DNA of 64,000 nucleotides from Planctomycetota bacterium. Lineage in GTDB: Bacteria > Planctomycetota > Brocadiia > Brocadiales > Brocadiaceae. The position numbers and the translations under genes are program-made. The DNA is taken from the NCBI GenBank assembly GCA_016188675.1, contig JACPHJ010000092.1, positions 1 through 64,000 on the forward strand, given 5' to 3'. Below the pieces are notes generated by a model. The model was given only the letters and a program-made list of their open reading frames with translations. It had not been told where the DNA came from and made no database searches. Shown here one piece after another: positions 28,057 through 36,200 of the stretch. Every line of letters begins with the position of its first letter. Position 1 is the first letter of the stretch.

Positions 28057-28632
28057 TCACCAATTCCTTGATTCAAATTCATATGAACGATGAGAGGCAT
28101 CCTTGGACATCCCATGCTCGATCAGCTTCCATTTATCCTGTTCTTTTTCATACGTAATCTTGTAAGAATAATCTACCATCCTCCACCGCCAGAAAAAGAA
28201 ATGCAATATACCCGTCACAAATATATCGAGGCGTTTGGCCTTGAGGTCAACATCCTCAAACATAGATACACAATGCTTTGTCGTCTTGGGGGCAAGCTCA
28301 CCTTTTGCGATAGTTGCGTACTGATATTTTTTGCCTTCCTTATAATCTTCATCTAATTTTGCTACCCGCTCCATAATCTCAGGATAATATGTGTCCGTAT
28401 ATTTTTCCCCCGTGTCAGTCATTAAAAATACTTCGATGGGAACTAATATTGGCTGGTCAATGGTATTCCCAAGGTTGTAAAACCAAATGATATATCCTGT
28501 CTCTCCGCCTGTGCCTTTGTTATGCACATAGGTTTTCGGGGCGCTCCATGAGAAATCAAGCTGTGAGGCGCTGGATACCTGTGACACACCCAACAAAAGC
28601 AGGAACCCACATACTAACATTTTCAATTTCAC
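28057..28632 (-). CDS. Uncharacterised secreted protein, cassette member B (intact copy)
   Basis: A 191-residue protein from a GTG start with GGAG six bases upstream. Signal peptide (residues about 4-22, ending VSSA). The mature part has no family I recognise. It is rich in Tyr, Trp and Lys, and its segment DFSWSAPKTYVHNKGTGGE suggests a beta-sandwich. A decayed copy of the same gene lies at 35376-35495. In both places it follows a Reeler-like gene (member A), which implies a functional pair. The partner gene upstream of this copy is only a remnant. Confidence 0.65.
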   Translation of the reverse strand: MKLKMLVCGFLLLLGVSQVSSASQLDFSWSAPKTYVHNKGTGGETGYIIWFYNLGNTIDQPILVPIEVFLMTDTGEKYTDTYYPEIMERVAKLDEDYKEGKKYQYATIAKGELAPKTTKHCVSMFEDVDLKAKRLDIFVTGILHFFFWRWRMVDYSYKITYEKEQDKWKLIEHGMSKDASHRSYEFESRNW

Positions 28633-28635
28633 CCT

Positions 28636-28800
28636 TTACTCCTTCTTTTTTATTAAACGAATTTGCTCTTTTTTTTTCTTTGGCTCTACAACGATCAGCC
28701 TTGTTGCCTTGTAAATATAATCACCCATTGGCGTATCGTCATTATTTGCTTCGATACCCATTGCATAAAACCTTACCGGATTGGCCACAAAAAAACCGGG
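28636..28800 (-). pseudogene. C-terminal remnant of Reeler-like protein (cassette member A)
   Basis: The minus strand reads NPVRFYAMGIEANNDDTPMG, then DYIYKATRLIVVEPKKKK and EQIRLIKKKE before a TAA stop, close to the last 53 residues of the intact protein at 35500-36138. The rest of the gene is gone: the ClC gene ends immediately upstream. No start codon or signal peptide remains. Confidence 0.85.
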
Positions 28801-28806
28801 AGTACG

Positions 28807-30189
28807 TCACGTCTTTTTCTTGTTAAGTTTTTCCTTAATTACCTTACCAATCCAAAGACCTATTCCTATCAAACTTTTACTTCTCGGTTTAAAATGTGCC
28901 TTTACGTCTTCAACCTCTTCACCGCCTTCTATGTGGATAGATGAAGATTTTTTAAAATCCATTATCTGGGATGGATAGACACTCCGGTGTCCAGTCATAA
29001 GGAAACTGATAATACATGACACGGCAGCATACGGTCCTAACTTCGGACCAAATAACTCCACAGCCATAATACTCGCTGCAATAGGTGTGTTGGCTGCGCC
29101 TGCCAGAAGGCTTACCAAACCAATTGCAGAAAATGTCGCCCTGTCTAATCCAAAAATATCTGCAAACAGAATCCCGGAAGTTACCCCGATAAAGAATATC
29201 GGCGTTACGATTCCGCCACTCCCTCCGAAGTTTAAGGTTATACTGGTAAAGATAGTTTTTAGTATGAAGGCGTACCAGGGAACCTTTCCCCCTCGTAGAG
29301 AAGATTTAATCGTATCCATGCCAAGCCCAAGATATTTATTCGAAAACAGAAGGGTAAAAATTATAAGAACCGTACCTCCGATAATGCCTTTTAACGGCGT
29401 CCATATCTGTATTTTTTTCGACAGTTTTCCACCTATCTTTAATACCTCTATAAGAAAAAAAGAACACATACCAAAGAAAATTCCCGCAAGAATTATTTTC
29501 AAAAAGAGCGACTCGTTGAAAACGGGCACAAAATTCATAGTGTAATGAAAATGTCTCCCCCCAAGTACCCATGCAACCCGATAGCCTGTAATTCCGGCAA
29601 CAAAAGATGGCAAAAGTACATCGTACAAAACGTTTCCTACAAAAAGCACCTCCAGTCCAAAAATAGCGCCGGCTATTGGGGTGCCAAACACTGAAGCAAA
29701 CCCCGCACTGATACCGCATATTACCAACTTTTTACGGTCCTGGTCATCGACCCTGAGCACATCAGCAAAAACAGATGCAAGCCCGGCTCCAATTTGAGCA
29801 CACGGCCCTTCTTTTCCTGCAGAACCACCTGTAACCAAGGTTACAATAGTAGCAACGAGCTTTACAGGTACAACCAACGCCTTTATCTTGCCGGAACGTT
29901 TATGAACCGCTTCGATAATCTTATCAGTTCCATGTCCTTCGGCATCTGGTGCTAAATATTTTGTCATTAAAGTGCTTAAAAATAGCGCCACAGGCAACAA
30001 AAGGAAATAATACGAATTATTACCGAAGAAATAGTATGAATATCTACTACTAAATGCCGAACCCCAGCTTAATGCCTTTAAAAATGCCGTTGTTGATAAA
30101 CCAACCATTGCCCCAACAGCCACGGACAGAGCAACCCACTTAAGAACACTGATAAAAATAACTGTCTCTTCTGCTAATCGTCTCTTCAT
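28807..30189 (-). CDS. ClC-family chloride channel / H+-coupled antiporter
   Basis: A 460-residue polytopic membrane protein with about ten or more TM helices. Anion-pathway signatures are present: GGSAGKEGPCAQIGAG (residues about 117-132, the GKEGP motif, whose Glu corresponds to the gating glutamate) and GGSGGIVTPIFFIGVTSG (about 322-339, replacing GxFxP). No CBS domains. The C-terminal 40 residues are hydrophilic and charged. It ends exactly where the member-A remnant begins, so its 3' end may have been redefined by that deletion. Confidence 0.88.
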   Translation of the reverse strand: MKRRLAEETVIFISVLKWVALSVAVGAMVGLSTTAFLKALSWGSAFSSRYSYYFFGNNSYYFLLLPVALFLSTLMTKYLAPDAEGHGTDKIIEAVHKRSGKIKALVVPVKLVATIVTLVTGGSAGKEGPCAQIGAGLASVFADVLRVDDQDRKKLVICGISAGFASVFGTPIAGAIFGLEVLFVGNVLYDVLLPSFVAGITGYRVAWVLGGRHFHYTMNFVPVFNESLFLKIILAGIFFGMCSFFLIEVLKIGGKLSKKIQIWTPLKGIIGGTVLIIFTLLFSNKYLGLGMDTIKSSLRGGKVPWYAFILKTIFTSITLNFGGSGGIVTPIFFIGVTSGILFADIFGLDRATFSAIGLVSLLAGAANTPIAASIMAVELFGPKLGPYAAVSCIISFLMTGHRSVYPSQIMDFKKSSSIHIEGGEEVEDVKAHFKPRSKSLIGIGLWIGKVIKEKLNKKKT

Positions 30190-30247
30190 AAAATAAGTTT
30201 CACTCCATTTTTATATATAATTCTTTACTATAATAATATTATGGTGA

Positions 30248-31426
30248 TTATAAAATAGTTTTTTTAATTGTAAACTTAATTATGGGCGGTGCAACCAACG
30301 CTGTGGCTATGATTGTTACGACAAGAGCAGAGAATGTCTTTTGTGTCAGTACCGATGAAGACAAACCCACCTGCGCGCAAACTAACGCCACTTCCCCCCT
30401 TGGTATCATCCCCACACCTACCATAGCTTTATTTATCCCTTTCTTCCATACAGAAAAACCGCTAACAAATTTACCTACAATGGCAATAGGAATGAGAAAG
30501 GCACATAAGACTAATGTGTCTCTGTTTTCTGGGTTGAAAGGGTTTAGTATTCTTAAGTTGACACTGGCGCCAACTACAACAAAAAATATAGGCGTTAATA
30601 TCTCGACTAATGGTTTTGTCTTTTCATCGATCAATTCTAATTGTTTTGTCCTCGTAAGTAACATGCCAGCCAAAAATGCTCCACTAATTGTGGCCATGCC
30701 AATGTAGTTTGCGTAATAAGCCATAATCAATAAGAAACAGAAGGAAATGGTTATTACGACGCCTCTTGTTTTCGCCTTGTCAAGGAGATTAAATAATGGT
30801 TTTACAAATCCACTCAACAAAAAAGAAAAGATAAAGAAACCTGTAATAAAGAGTATTGTTTTCTCAATTGCTATGAAGGAAATTGAACCAGAGACGCTGA
30901 TACCGCTAACAACAGATAAGACAATCAGGCCAATCACATCATCAATAATAGCAGCACCAAGTATAATTTGTGATTCTTTGGTGTCGAGCCTTTTTAGATC
31001 AGAGAAAACCCTAGCGGTGAGACCAACGCTTGTCGCTGTTAAAGTGGTTCCAATGAAGAGTGTTGTGCTGAGCGTCAATCCAAATAACTGACAAAATACG
31101 AAGGAAAGCATAAAGGGGCATATTACACCAACAGTGGCAGTTACAATAGAGATTAAACCAACTTTCGCCATCTTTGCAAAACTGGTCTCTAAGCCTATCC
31201 GAAAGAGCAAGACACAAATACCTAAACGAGCAACATCTCGAATCATGTAAAAACCAGTCTCGTTCTCATGGTATGGAATACAATTAAACAGAGACGGCCC
31301 TAACATTATCCCAGCACATAATTCACCAAGAACAGCCGGTAACCCAAGCCTTTCCGCCAGTTCAGCAAGGACTTTACCAGAGATTAGGATCAGAAAAAGC
31401 AGGAAATAAAAATTAGATTCTGACAT
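30248..31426 (-). CDS. CPA2-family cation:proton antiporter
   Basis: A 392-residue protein with about 12 TM helices. It begins with GKVLAELAERLGLPAVLGELCAGIMLGPS, the N-terminal hallmark of Na+(K+)/H+ exchangers of the KefB/NapA type. The ion-site region AAIIDDVIGLIVLSVVSG (residues about 152-169) has the paired Asp residues of electrogenic exchangers, and GMIPRGEVALVCAQVG lies near the C-terminus. There is no RCK/TrkA domain. It lies 58 bases upstream of the ClC gene and is probably co-transcribed with it. Confidence 0.9.
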   Translation of the reverse strand: MSESNFYFLLFLILISGKVLAELAERLGLPAVLGELCAGIMLGPSLFNCIPYHENETGFYMIRDVARLGICVLLFRIGLETSFAKMAKVGLISIVTATVGVICPFMLSFVFCQLFGLTLSTTLFIGTTLTATSVGLTARVFSDLKRLDTKESQIILGAAIIDDVIGLIVLSVVSGISVSGSISFIAIEKTILFITGFFIFSFLLSGFVKPLFNLLDKAKTRGVVITISFCFLLIMAYYANYIGMATISGAFLAGMLLTRTKQLELIDEKTKPLVEILTPIFFVVVGASVNLRILNPFNPENRDTLVLCAFLIPIAIVGKFVSGFSVWKKGINKAMVGVGMIPRGEVALVCAQVGLSSSVLTQKTFSALVVTIIATALVAPPIIKFTIKKTIL

Positions 31427-31690
31427 TATATATATCTGAAGTCCAAAGTAGAAAAGGTATATCTGCTAATATGTTCAAATACTTACTAAGGAGAGCATGA
31501 AGTAGTTTGCATCTGTAGAGAACTACAAATATACTACATTTTGTTTATTTTGTGTTCCTAATAAGAGTAATAACATGCTTCTAAAATGCAAACAATTAAC
31601 CGCTCTTGGTAATATATAAGCACGATTGATAACTTTTCTCTGTTTGAGAGCAACACTATGAGGTCGCTAACTACGAGAAAAACGTATGGT

Positions 31691-31777
31691 TTAAAAGGAT
31701 ATTTTGTTGCGTTGTCCAAAATATCTGGTGACAATATCAAGTTTTTCCGGCCTGATGATGGCTTCTATCAATTTCAT
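31691..31777 (-). pseudogene. 5' remnant of a P-II signalling protein gene (glnB/glnK)
   Basis: Starts at an ATG with GGGAGG upstream and reads MKLIEAIIRPEKLDIV, the near-universal start of P-II nitrogen-regulatory proteins, then diverges and stops after 28 codons. Full P-II proteins are about 112 residues. There is no T-loop region. The rest of the 403-base gap from 31427 to 31829 holds only weak open frames. Confidence 0.8.
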
Positions 31778-31829
31778 GGTAAACCTCCCTCATTATAATT
31801 TTTGTTAATTGAGCAAATCAACAGGATTA

Positions 31830-32249
31830 CTAAAATACCTTTGACATGAAAAAAAACATCATAAATACAACCGTTAGCAATATAAGCATGTCAGGTGTTC
31901 TGATTGCTAATGGAGCGTCAGGTGAACCGGTCTTATTAATTTCACTTATATTTTCAGCAGTATATGTGACAGTAGAACCATAAACGTTATAAGAAGTTTT
32001 TTGCAATAGTATTGATTTAAGAAAAGTGCCAAGCGCAGGTTTCCCCGTTCTTTCATAATCTGCAGCCACAAAATTTTGTATACAAGGTTCTTCGGATTTA
32101 TGTGCATCCCGGGTAACCGCCGACCTTGGCTGTGTGTTTACATCTTTATTCTTAACAAGAAGATTTCTGGTAAAAAATATTATTGCTATAAGAATTGAGA
32201 GACAGACAAATACCATGACTTTTCTTTGTATAAATTTCTTCTCTTCCAT
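31830..32249 (-). CDS. Hypothetical two-TM membrane protein
   Basis: A 139-residue protein with TM segments at both ends (residues about 12-29 and 117-137) and an intervening domain of about 85 polar residues containing one Cys. No family recognised. It begins 115 bases from the divergent tetR-like gene. It could be that regulator's target, since TetR-type repressors commonly control a divergent membrane-protein gene, but nothing in the sequence proves this. Confidence 0.5.
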   Translation of the reverse strand: MEEKKFIQRKVMVFVCLSILIAIIFFTRNLLVKNKDVNTQPRSAVTRDAHKSEEPCIQNFVAADYERTGKPALGTFLKSILLQKTSYNVYGSTVTYTAENISEINKTGSPDAPLAIRTPDMLILLTVVFMMFFFMSKVF

Positions 32250-32295
32250 AGCTTTTGCAGATTAATAAGGTATGTTAACATTCGTAAACATATCA

Positions 32296-32324
32296 TTGAA
32301 ATATTATAATCAGTAGTGTATAAT
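32296..32324 (+). promoter_or_regulatory. Sigma-70-type promoter of the TetR-family gene
   Basis: TTGAAA (32296-32301), a 17-base spacer, then a perfect TATAAT (32319-32324), 41 bases before the start codon. It lies in the 115-base divergent intergenic region, so the regulator may autoregulate here. Confidence 0.65.
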
Positions 32325-32364
32325 TTGTTCAAGTAAATTATTTTATTTCGACAAAGGAGTTCCT

Positions 32365-32958
32365 ATGCAAATCAGAAAGCGCACAAAGATAAGAAGGCAA
32401 CAAATTATAGATATTATCCGGAATATCATTTCTTCCAAAGGTATTGAACATGTCACCATAAGCGAAATAGCAGCACGAATAGGCACTTCCAAAACGGCTA
32501 TCTATCGCCATTTTAAAAACAAGCGGGATATATTGAGTTTGTTGATTGATAATATTGAAGAGACCCTCATGAAGGCTTTAAATGAGGCAATGACTAGTGA
32601 AGATCCTATTCAAAATCTAAAGAATGTATTACTAGCTCACCTTACCTATGCACGGGAACGCCGTGAGACATCTTTTATCGTAATCTTGGGAGTTATGCAG
32701 TTCAGCGACCCTTTTATACGTCAAAAAATATCTAAGCTCATCCGTAAATATTTACAGAAGATACAAAAGATACTTTTGGTTGCTATAAAATCAGGACTTG
32801 TAAAAAACGATGATATCGATCCCAAAATATCAGCCATAGCCTTTTTGGGACTAATCCAATCAACGGTAACTGTGTGGTCTTACAAAAATTTTAACTTTGT
32901 ACCCCAAAAAATACATGCGCCTTTATGGAATATCTATAAACGAGGAATAGGAGTTTAA
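32365..32958 (+). CDS. TetR/AcrR-family transcriptional regulator
   Basis: A 197-residue regulator. The N-terminal helix-turn-helix is classic: IEHVTISEIAARIGTSKTAIYRHFKNKRDIL (residues about 28-58). The C-terminal ligand-binding domain is all-helical and similar in length to TetR_C-type domains. Excellent AAAGGAG ribosome site. Ligand unknown. The downstream genes (an exported beta-propeller remnant and a membrane protein) and the divergent two-TM gene are possible targets. Confidence 0.9.
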   Translation: MQIRKRTKIRRQQIIDIIRNIISSKGIEHVTISEIAARIGTSKTAIYRHFKNKRDILSLLIDNIEETLMKALNEAMTSEDPIQNLKNVLLAHLTYARERRETSFIVILGVMQFSDPFIRQKISKLIRKYLQKIQKILLVAIKSGLVKNDDIDPKISAIAFLGLIQSTVTVWSYKNFNFVPQKIHAPLWNIYKRGIGV

Positions 32959-33025
32959 CCTGCAATATTTGCCGTTTTATATCCAGTATTTTATTTAATA
33001 CTTTATATCTATGGAGAATAAAACC

Positions 33026-33583
33026 ATGAAATACTTTAAAACTGTTCCAGGCATTATCATAAGCCTTGCGTTAATCGCATTCATCACAAATACATCATCG
33101 GGAAGCTCTGACAAAAAACTTATAACCACGTTTGGAATCATTTCCTCTCAAAAAATGATGAAAAATTTTGCTCTAGAAAAGAAAGTGTCTGTAAATCCCC
33201 TGGTCTTAAAAAAACCACAAGCTTTATCGGGATTGCAGGTCATGAACAATAATCAAATAATCGATGAACAGCGATTTAGCGTATTTCACATGATCATCCC
33301 ATGCTGGTACGAAGAAGCACAAGATATGTCTATCTTTCCAGTAGGCACTTACCCTTGTGGAGTGGCTTTTGATGGTTACCATATTTGGGTAACGAATTCT
33401 GGAAGCAACAATGTAACGGAATTGAGGGCAAGCGATGGGGCATTACTTGGTATTTATAATGTGGGCTTTAATCCAAGAGGGATTGCTTATGACGGAGCCA
33501 ACATTTGGGTAGCGAATTATGACAGCAATAGCGTTACAGAGATAGCGTCACAAAACAATACTCTCCCCTTCACGAGAAGATAA
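33026..33583 (+). CDS. Exported protein with two NHL/Vgb-type beta-propeller repeats
   Basis: A 185-residue product from the ATG at 33026, with GGAG nine bases upstream. Signal peptide (residues about 6-25). The last 80 residues contain two propeller repeats: CGVAFDGYHIWVTNSGSNNV and RGIAYDGANIWVANYDSNSV, each the typical strand pair with xVxNxxSNxVT. Full propellers have five to seven such blades, so this looks truncated at its 3' end, or it must oligomerise to close a ring. Function unknown. Confidence 0.6.
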   Translation: MKYFKTVPGIIISLALIAFITNTSSGSSDKKLITTFGIISSQKMMKNFALEKKVSVNPLVLKKPQALSGLQVMNNNQIIDEQRFSVFHMIIPCWYEEAQDMSIFPVGTYPCGVAFDGYHIWVTNSGSNNVTELRASDGALLGIYNVGFNPRGIAYDGANIWVANYDSNSVTEIASQNNTLPFTRR

Positions 33584-33618
33584 CTCAGAAACAACTATAT
33601 TCCAAACTACACAATGAA

Positions 33619-34329
33619 ATGAGTATTTCTATGGATACGACAATCAAATCTGCTGAAAAGAATTTAAAACTAAGTGCATTATTATCGTTCGTTGGAATCA
33701 ACCTGAGGTTTATCTCTGTGAATATAATTAAACCCCTTATCCTTTTCGACATAATAAGGCCTGAAAATCATGAGTACTATGAGTTACATGTACCTAATAT
33801 GCCAGACATGTGTGGTGATATCGTAGCGGTTGCAGTCCTTTTCTTCGCATATTTCTTTATAATGTCTGCTTCTGTAAAAAAATCAATAAATGGCAAATCT
33901 GCCAATTCTTATGAGACAAGCGGTCAATATCCAGAGTCAATCAGAAACCTTGTGCATTGGTCAAGAGGTATCTTTTCAGTAACTATTATCGGTTTCAGTT
34001 TATATTTTTTATCAAAGTATTTTTTGTCTACGGGCTTGGAGGCATTTGCCGAAGAGGCCGAGGAATCTACCCTTTCATCTGCTTTGGTTTATTTGAACTA
34101 TGTAATTAAAGAATTTTCTGCCCTTGTCTTTGTCTATGCCTATTGCAAATATTTATCCCCGAATAAATCCGTTAAGATACTGCTTTATACATTTTTTTTT
34201 GTAAGAAATCTTTTTGCAACCAATTTGCTGGGATTAATCACACAGTACGATCTATACCCATGTGCGCCCTTGTTAGATGTTTTATCACCAATTATCATTA
34301 TTTATTCCATAATTGGCATAATCATATAA
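33619..34329 (+). CDS. Hypothetical multi-span membrane protein
   Basis: A 236-residue protein with about five TM helices (residues about 21-45, 67-85, 116-137, 165-181 and 212-235) and an acidic loop (EAFAEEAEESTL). No family recognised. It is downstream of the tetR-like gene and the propeller gene on the same strand and may share their transcript. Confidence 0.45.
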   Translation: MSISMDTTIKSAEKNLKLSALLSFVGINLRFISVNIIKPLILFDIIRPENHEYYELHVPNMPDMCGDIVAVAVLFFAYFFIMSASVKKSINGKSANSYETSGQYPESIRNLVHWSRGIFSVTIIGFSLYFLSKYFLSTGLEAFAEEAEESTLSSALVYLNYVIKEFSALVFVYAYCKYLSPNKSVKILLYTFFFVRNLFATNLLGLITQYDLYPCAPLLDVLSPIIIIYSIIGIII

Positions 34330-34430
34330 TTTAGAAGATAAAAACCATAACTTTCGCTCATAACCAATTCATCGTAACAGACATTATTCTATAAATGTAT
34401 TCATAGAGAATATCAACAGTTGTATAATAC

Positions 34431-35345
34431 CTACTTGTGCGAAAAATCCTGTTTTACACTCAATGATAGATTAATATGCGGCCGTAGGTAAACAAACCAG
34501 AAAATTATACCAACCAGAATAACTCCGCCTACAATATTTCCTAGGGTAACGGGTATAAGATTGTGTATAAAAAATCCCTTCCAGGTAAGCTGAGAGAGGT
34601 CTAATGTTTTTTCAGTCATCTTTTCCGCTGCTGCAACTACGGCTTTATTTTTCCTTAATACTATTCCAATCGGAATAAAATACATGTTGGAAACACATTG
34701 TTCGAATCCACTGGCAACGAAACCACCTATGGGAAATATGATAGAAATAATCTTGTCTGCCACGCTCCTACCGCTAAAGCATAACCAGACCGCAAGGCAT
34801 ATCAACGCATTGCAAAGAACCCCTCTGGCAAAGGCAGCCATAAAAGACAGGTTGACCTTTTTATGAGCGATAAGCAAGGCCTTTGCACCAACCATATGGT
34901 GAAAAAATTCCCATTGATGTGTTTTATACAACCAGCAGACCATCGTGAGGCTGCCGATGAAATTACCCGTGTATGAGATGGTCCAGTTATTGAGCAATTC
35001 ACGCGTTGTAATCCTTTTACTCACATAGCCAATTATTATTAAGCAGTTCCCCGTAAAAACTTCCGCGCCACCGATGACAGCCAATATGAATCCTAAAGAA
35101 TACACAATACCTTCAATGAGAGACGTAAGCCCCAAATGCAGTGTGGAATCACTTATTACCAAGGTGGCAAATTGTGCTCCCAGAGCAAGATAAACGCCTG
35201 CCAAAATGCTGAGCATAAATGTCTGGGAAAGACTTAATCTCGCCTTTACTAATGCCACGCTGTCAATTCGGAAGGCGATTTGTGGTGGTAAATAGGCATC
35301 TGCAACTACAGGCCCCGCGGGTTTTGGAGCGTTATTTTCTGCCAT
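34431..35345 (-). CDS. Formate/nitrite transporter family channel
   Basis: A 304-residue FNT protein from the ATG at 35345; an upstream TTG is also in frame. Six TM helices, with the family motifs EVFTGNCLIIIGYV (first half), NWTISYTGNFIGSLTMV, and the second-half helix break GGFVASGFEQCVSNMYFIPIGI. FNT channels pass formate, nitrite or hydrosulfide with a proton. In anammox bacteria such proteins are thought to import nitrite. Which substrate applies here cannot be read from the sequence. Its start lies 30 bases from the decayed member-B gene, so it may have lost or changed its upstream promoter. Confidence 0.9.
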   Translation of the reverse strand: MAENNAPKPAGPVVADAYLPPQIAFRIDSVALVKARLSLSQTFMLSILAGVYLALGAQFATLVISDSTLHLGLTSLIEGIVYSLGFILAVIGGAEVFTGNCLIIIGYVSKRITTRELLNNWTISYTGNFIGSLTMVCWLYKTHQWEFFHHMVGAKALLIAHKKVNLSFMAAFARGVLCNALICLAVWLCFSGRSVADKIISIIFPIGGFVASGFEQCVSNMYFIPIGIVLRKNKAVVAAAEKMTEKTLDLSQLTWKGFFIHNLIPVTLGNIVGGVILVGIIFWFVYLRPHINLSLSVKQDFSHK

Positions 35346-35375
35346 CTTTGTGACTATCAAAATTTATCAAATTAA

Positions 35376-35495
35376 TCACCAACCTCTTGTTTCAAATTCA
35401 TATGAACGATGCGATATGCATCTTTTGTTATGCACATACGTCCTGGGAACACCCCCACGAAAAATCAAGCTGGGAAGCGCTCGTTATCTTGGATA
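35376..35495 (-). pseudogene. Internally deleted remnant of cassette member B
   Basis: The first part matches the beginning of the intact gene at 28057-28632 (SASQLDFSW, then the TYVHNK region with a frameshift). The last part matches its end (HRSYEFE and the final stop). The roughly 400 bases between are missing. Retention of the start-side and stop-side sequence shows an internal deletion of a once complete copy. Confidence 0.85.
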
Positions 35496-35499
35496 TACA

Positions 35500-36138
35500 T
35501 CAATCCTTCTTTAGGAGACGGATTTGTTGTTTTTGCATCTTCTTGGGTCCTACTTCAATAAGCCTTGTCGCCTTGTAGATATAATCACCCATTGGTGTAT
35601 CGTCGTTATCCCCTTCGACTCCCATAGCATAAAATCTTACAGGATTCTGTACCAGGAAATCAGCCGAAGGCGCCTGCCATTTGATATGCCAGGACTTCTG
35701 GATGGTTCCCTTTTTCGTATGGGTCACAAAAAGTCCACTGCCTATTATCTGTACGTCATCCGCATCTTCAATAATGAAGTCACCCACTATTCGATTATCA
35801 TATCTATCCTGCGCTGTAATTTCAAACCCGTGGGATTCAGTATTCGACTTCTCAAAAGATATCAGTATATCCACGATTTGCCCCGGTGCGCATTTGTCAA
35901 CCACAAACAGCTTAAATTTAGCCTTACCAGAATCAATGGGATACTGGTAATGACATCCTAAAACACCGCAGGTATCCCAACTTCTTGGAGCATAAAATCT
36001 ATGACTATATCTATTATCGCCGCTACCTAAACAGGCAATGGGCGCGCCATCTGAATGTGCATACAAAGGGTTGTAAAACACACCCGATACCAGTACAAAC
36101 AAGACTATACAACAAATCCCCCTTAACCAGGTTTTCAT
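35500..36138 (-). CDS. Secreted Reeler-domain-like protein (cassette member A)
   Basis: A 212-residue product from the ATG at 36138, chosen because a signal peptide (residues about 5-27, ending LYAHS) starts there; the open frame extends 20 codons further. The mature part resembles Reeler / choice-of-anchor V domains: GFEITAQDRYDNRIVGDFII, LFVTHTKKG, SWHIKWQAPSADF, and FYAMGVEGDNDDTPMGDYIY. The N-terminal WDTCGVLGCHYQYP has two Cys that may form a disulfide. Such domains are often attached to cytochrome or DOMON proteins. The partner gene downstream is decayed. Confidence 0.75.
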   Translation of the reverse strand: MKTWLRGICCIVLFVLVSGVFYNPLYAHSDGAPIACLGSGDNRYSHRFYAPRSWDTCGVLGCHYQYPIDSGKAKFKLFVVDKCAPGQIVDILISFEKSNTESHGFEITAQDRYDNRIVGDFIIEDADDVQIIGSGLFVTHTKKGTIQKSWHIKWQAPSADFLVQNPVRFYAMGVEGDNDDTPMGDYIYKATRLIEVGPKKMQKQQIRLLKKD

Positions 36139-36200
36139 AAACTTTTCATTGTATGTATCCTTAAACACAAAAAACCGAAACCGACAGGCAATTCCCATTT

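Noticed and set aside
31558-31740. 60-residue minus-strand open frame (MILSPDILDNATKYPFKPY...)
   Set aside because: It overlaps the P-II remnant in another frame, its start is internal to that fragment, and no family matches. A VFLVVSDL segment vaguely recalls the P-II core but is too weak to claim.
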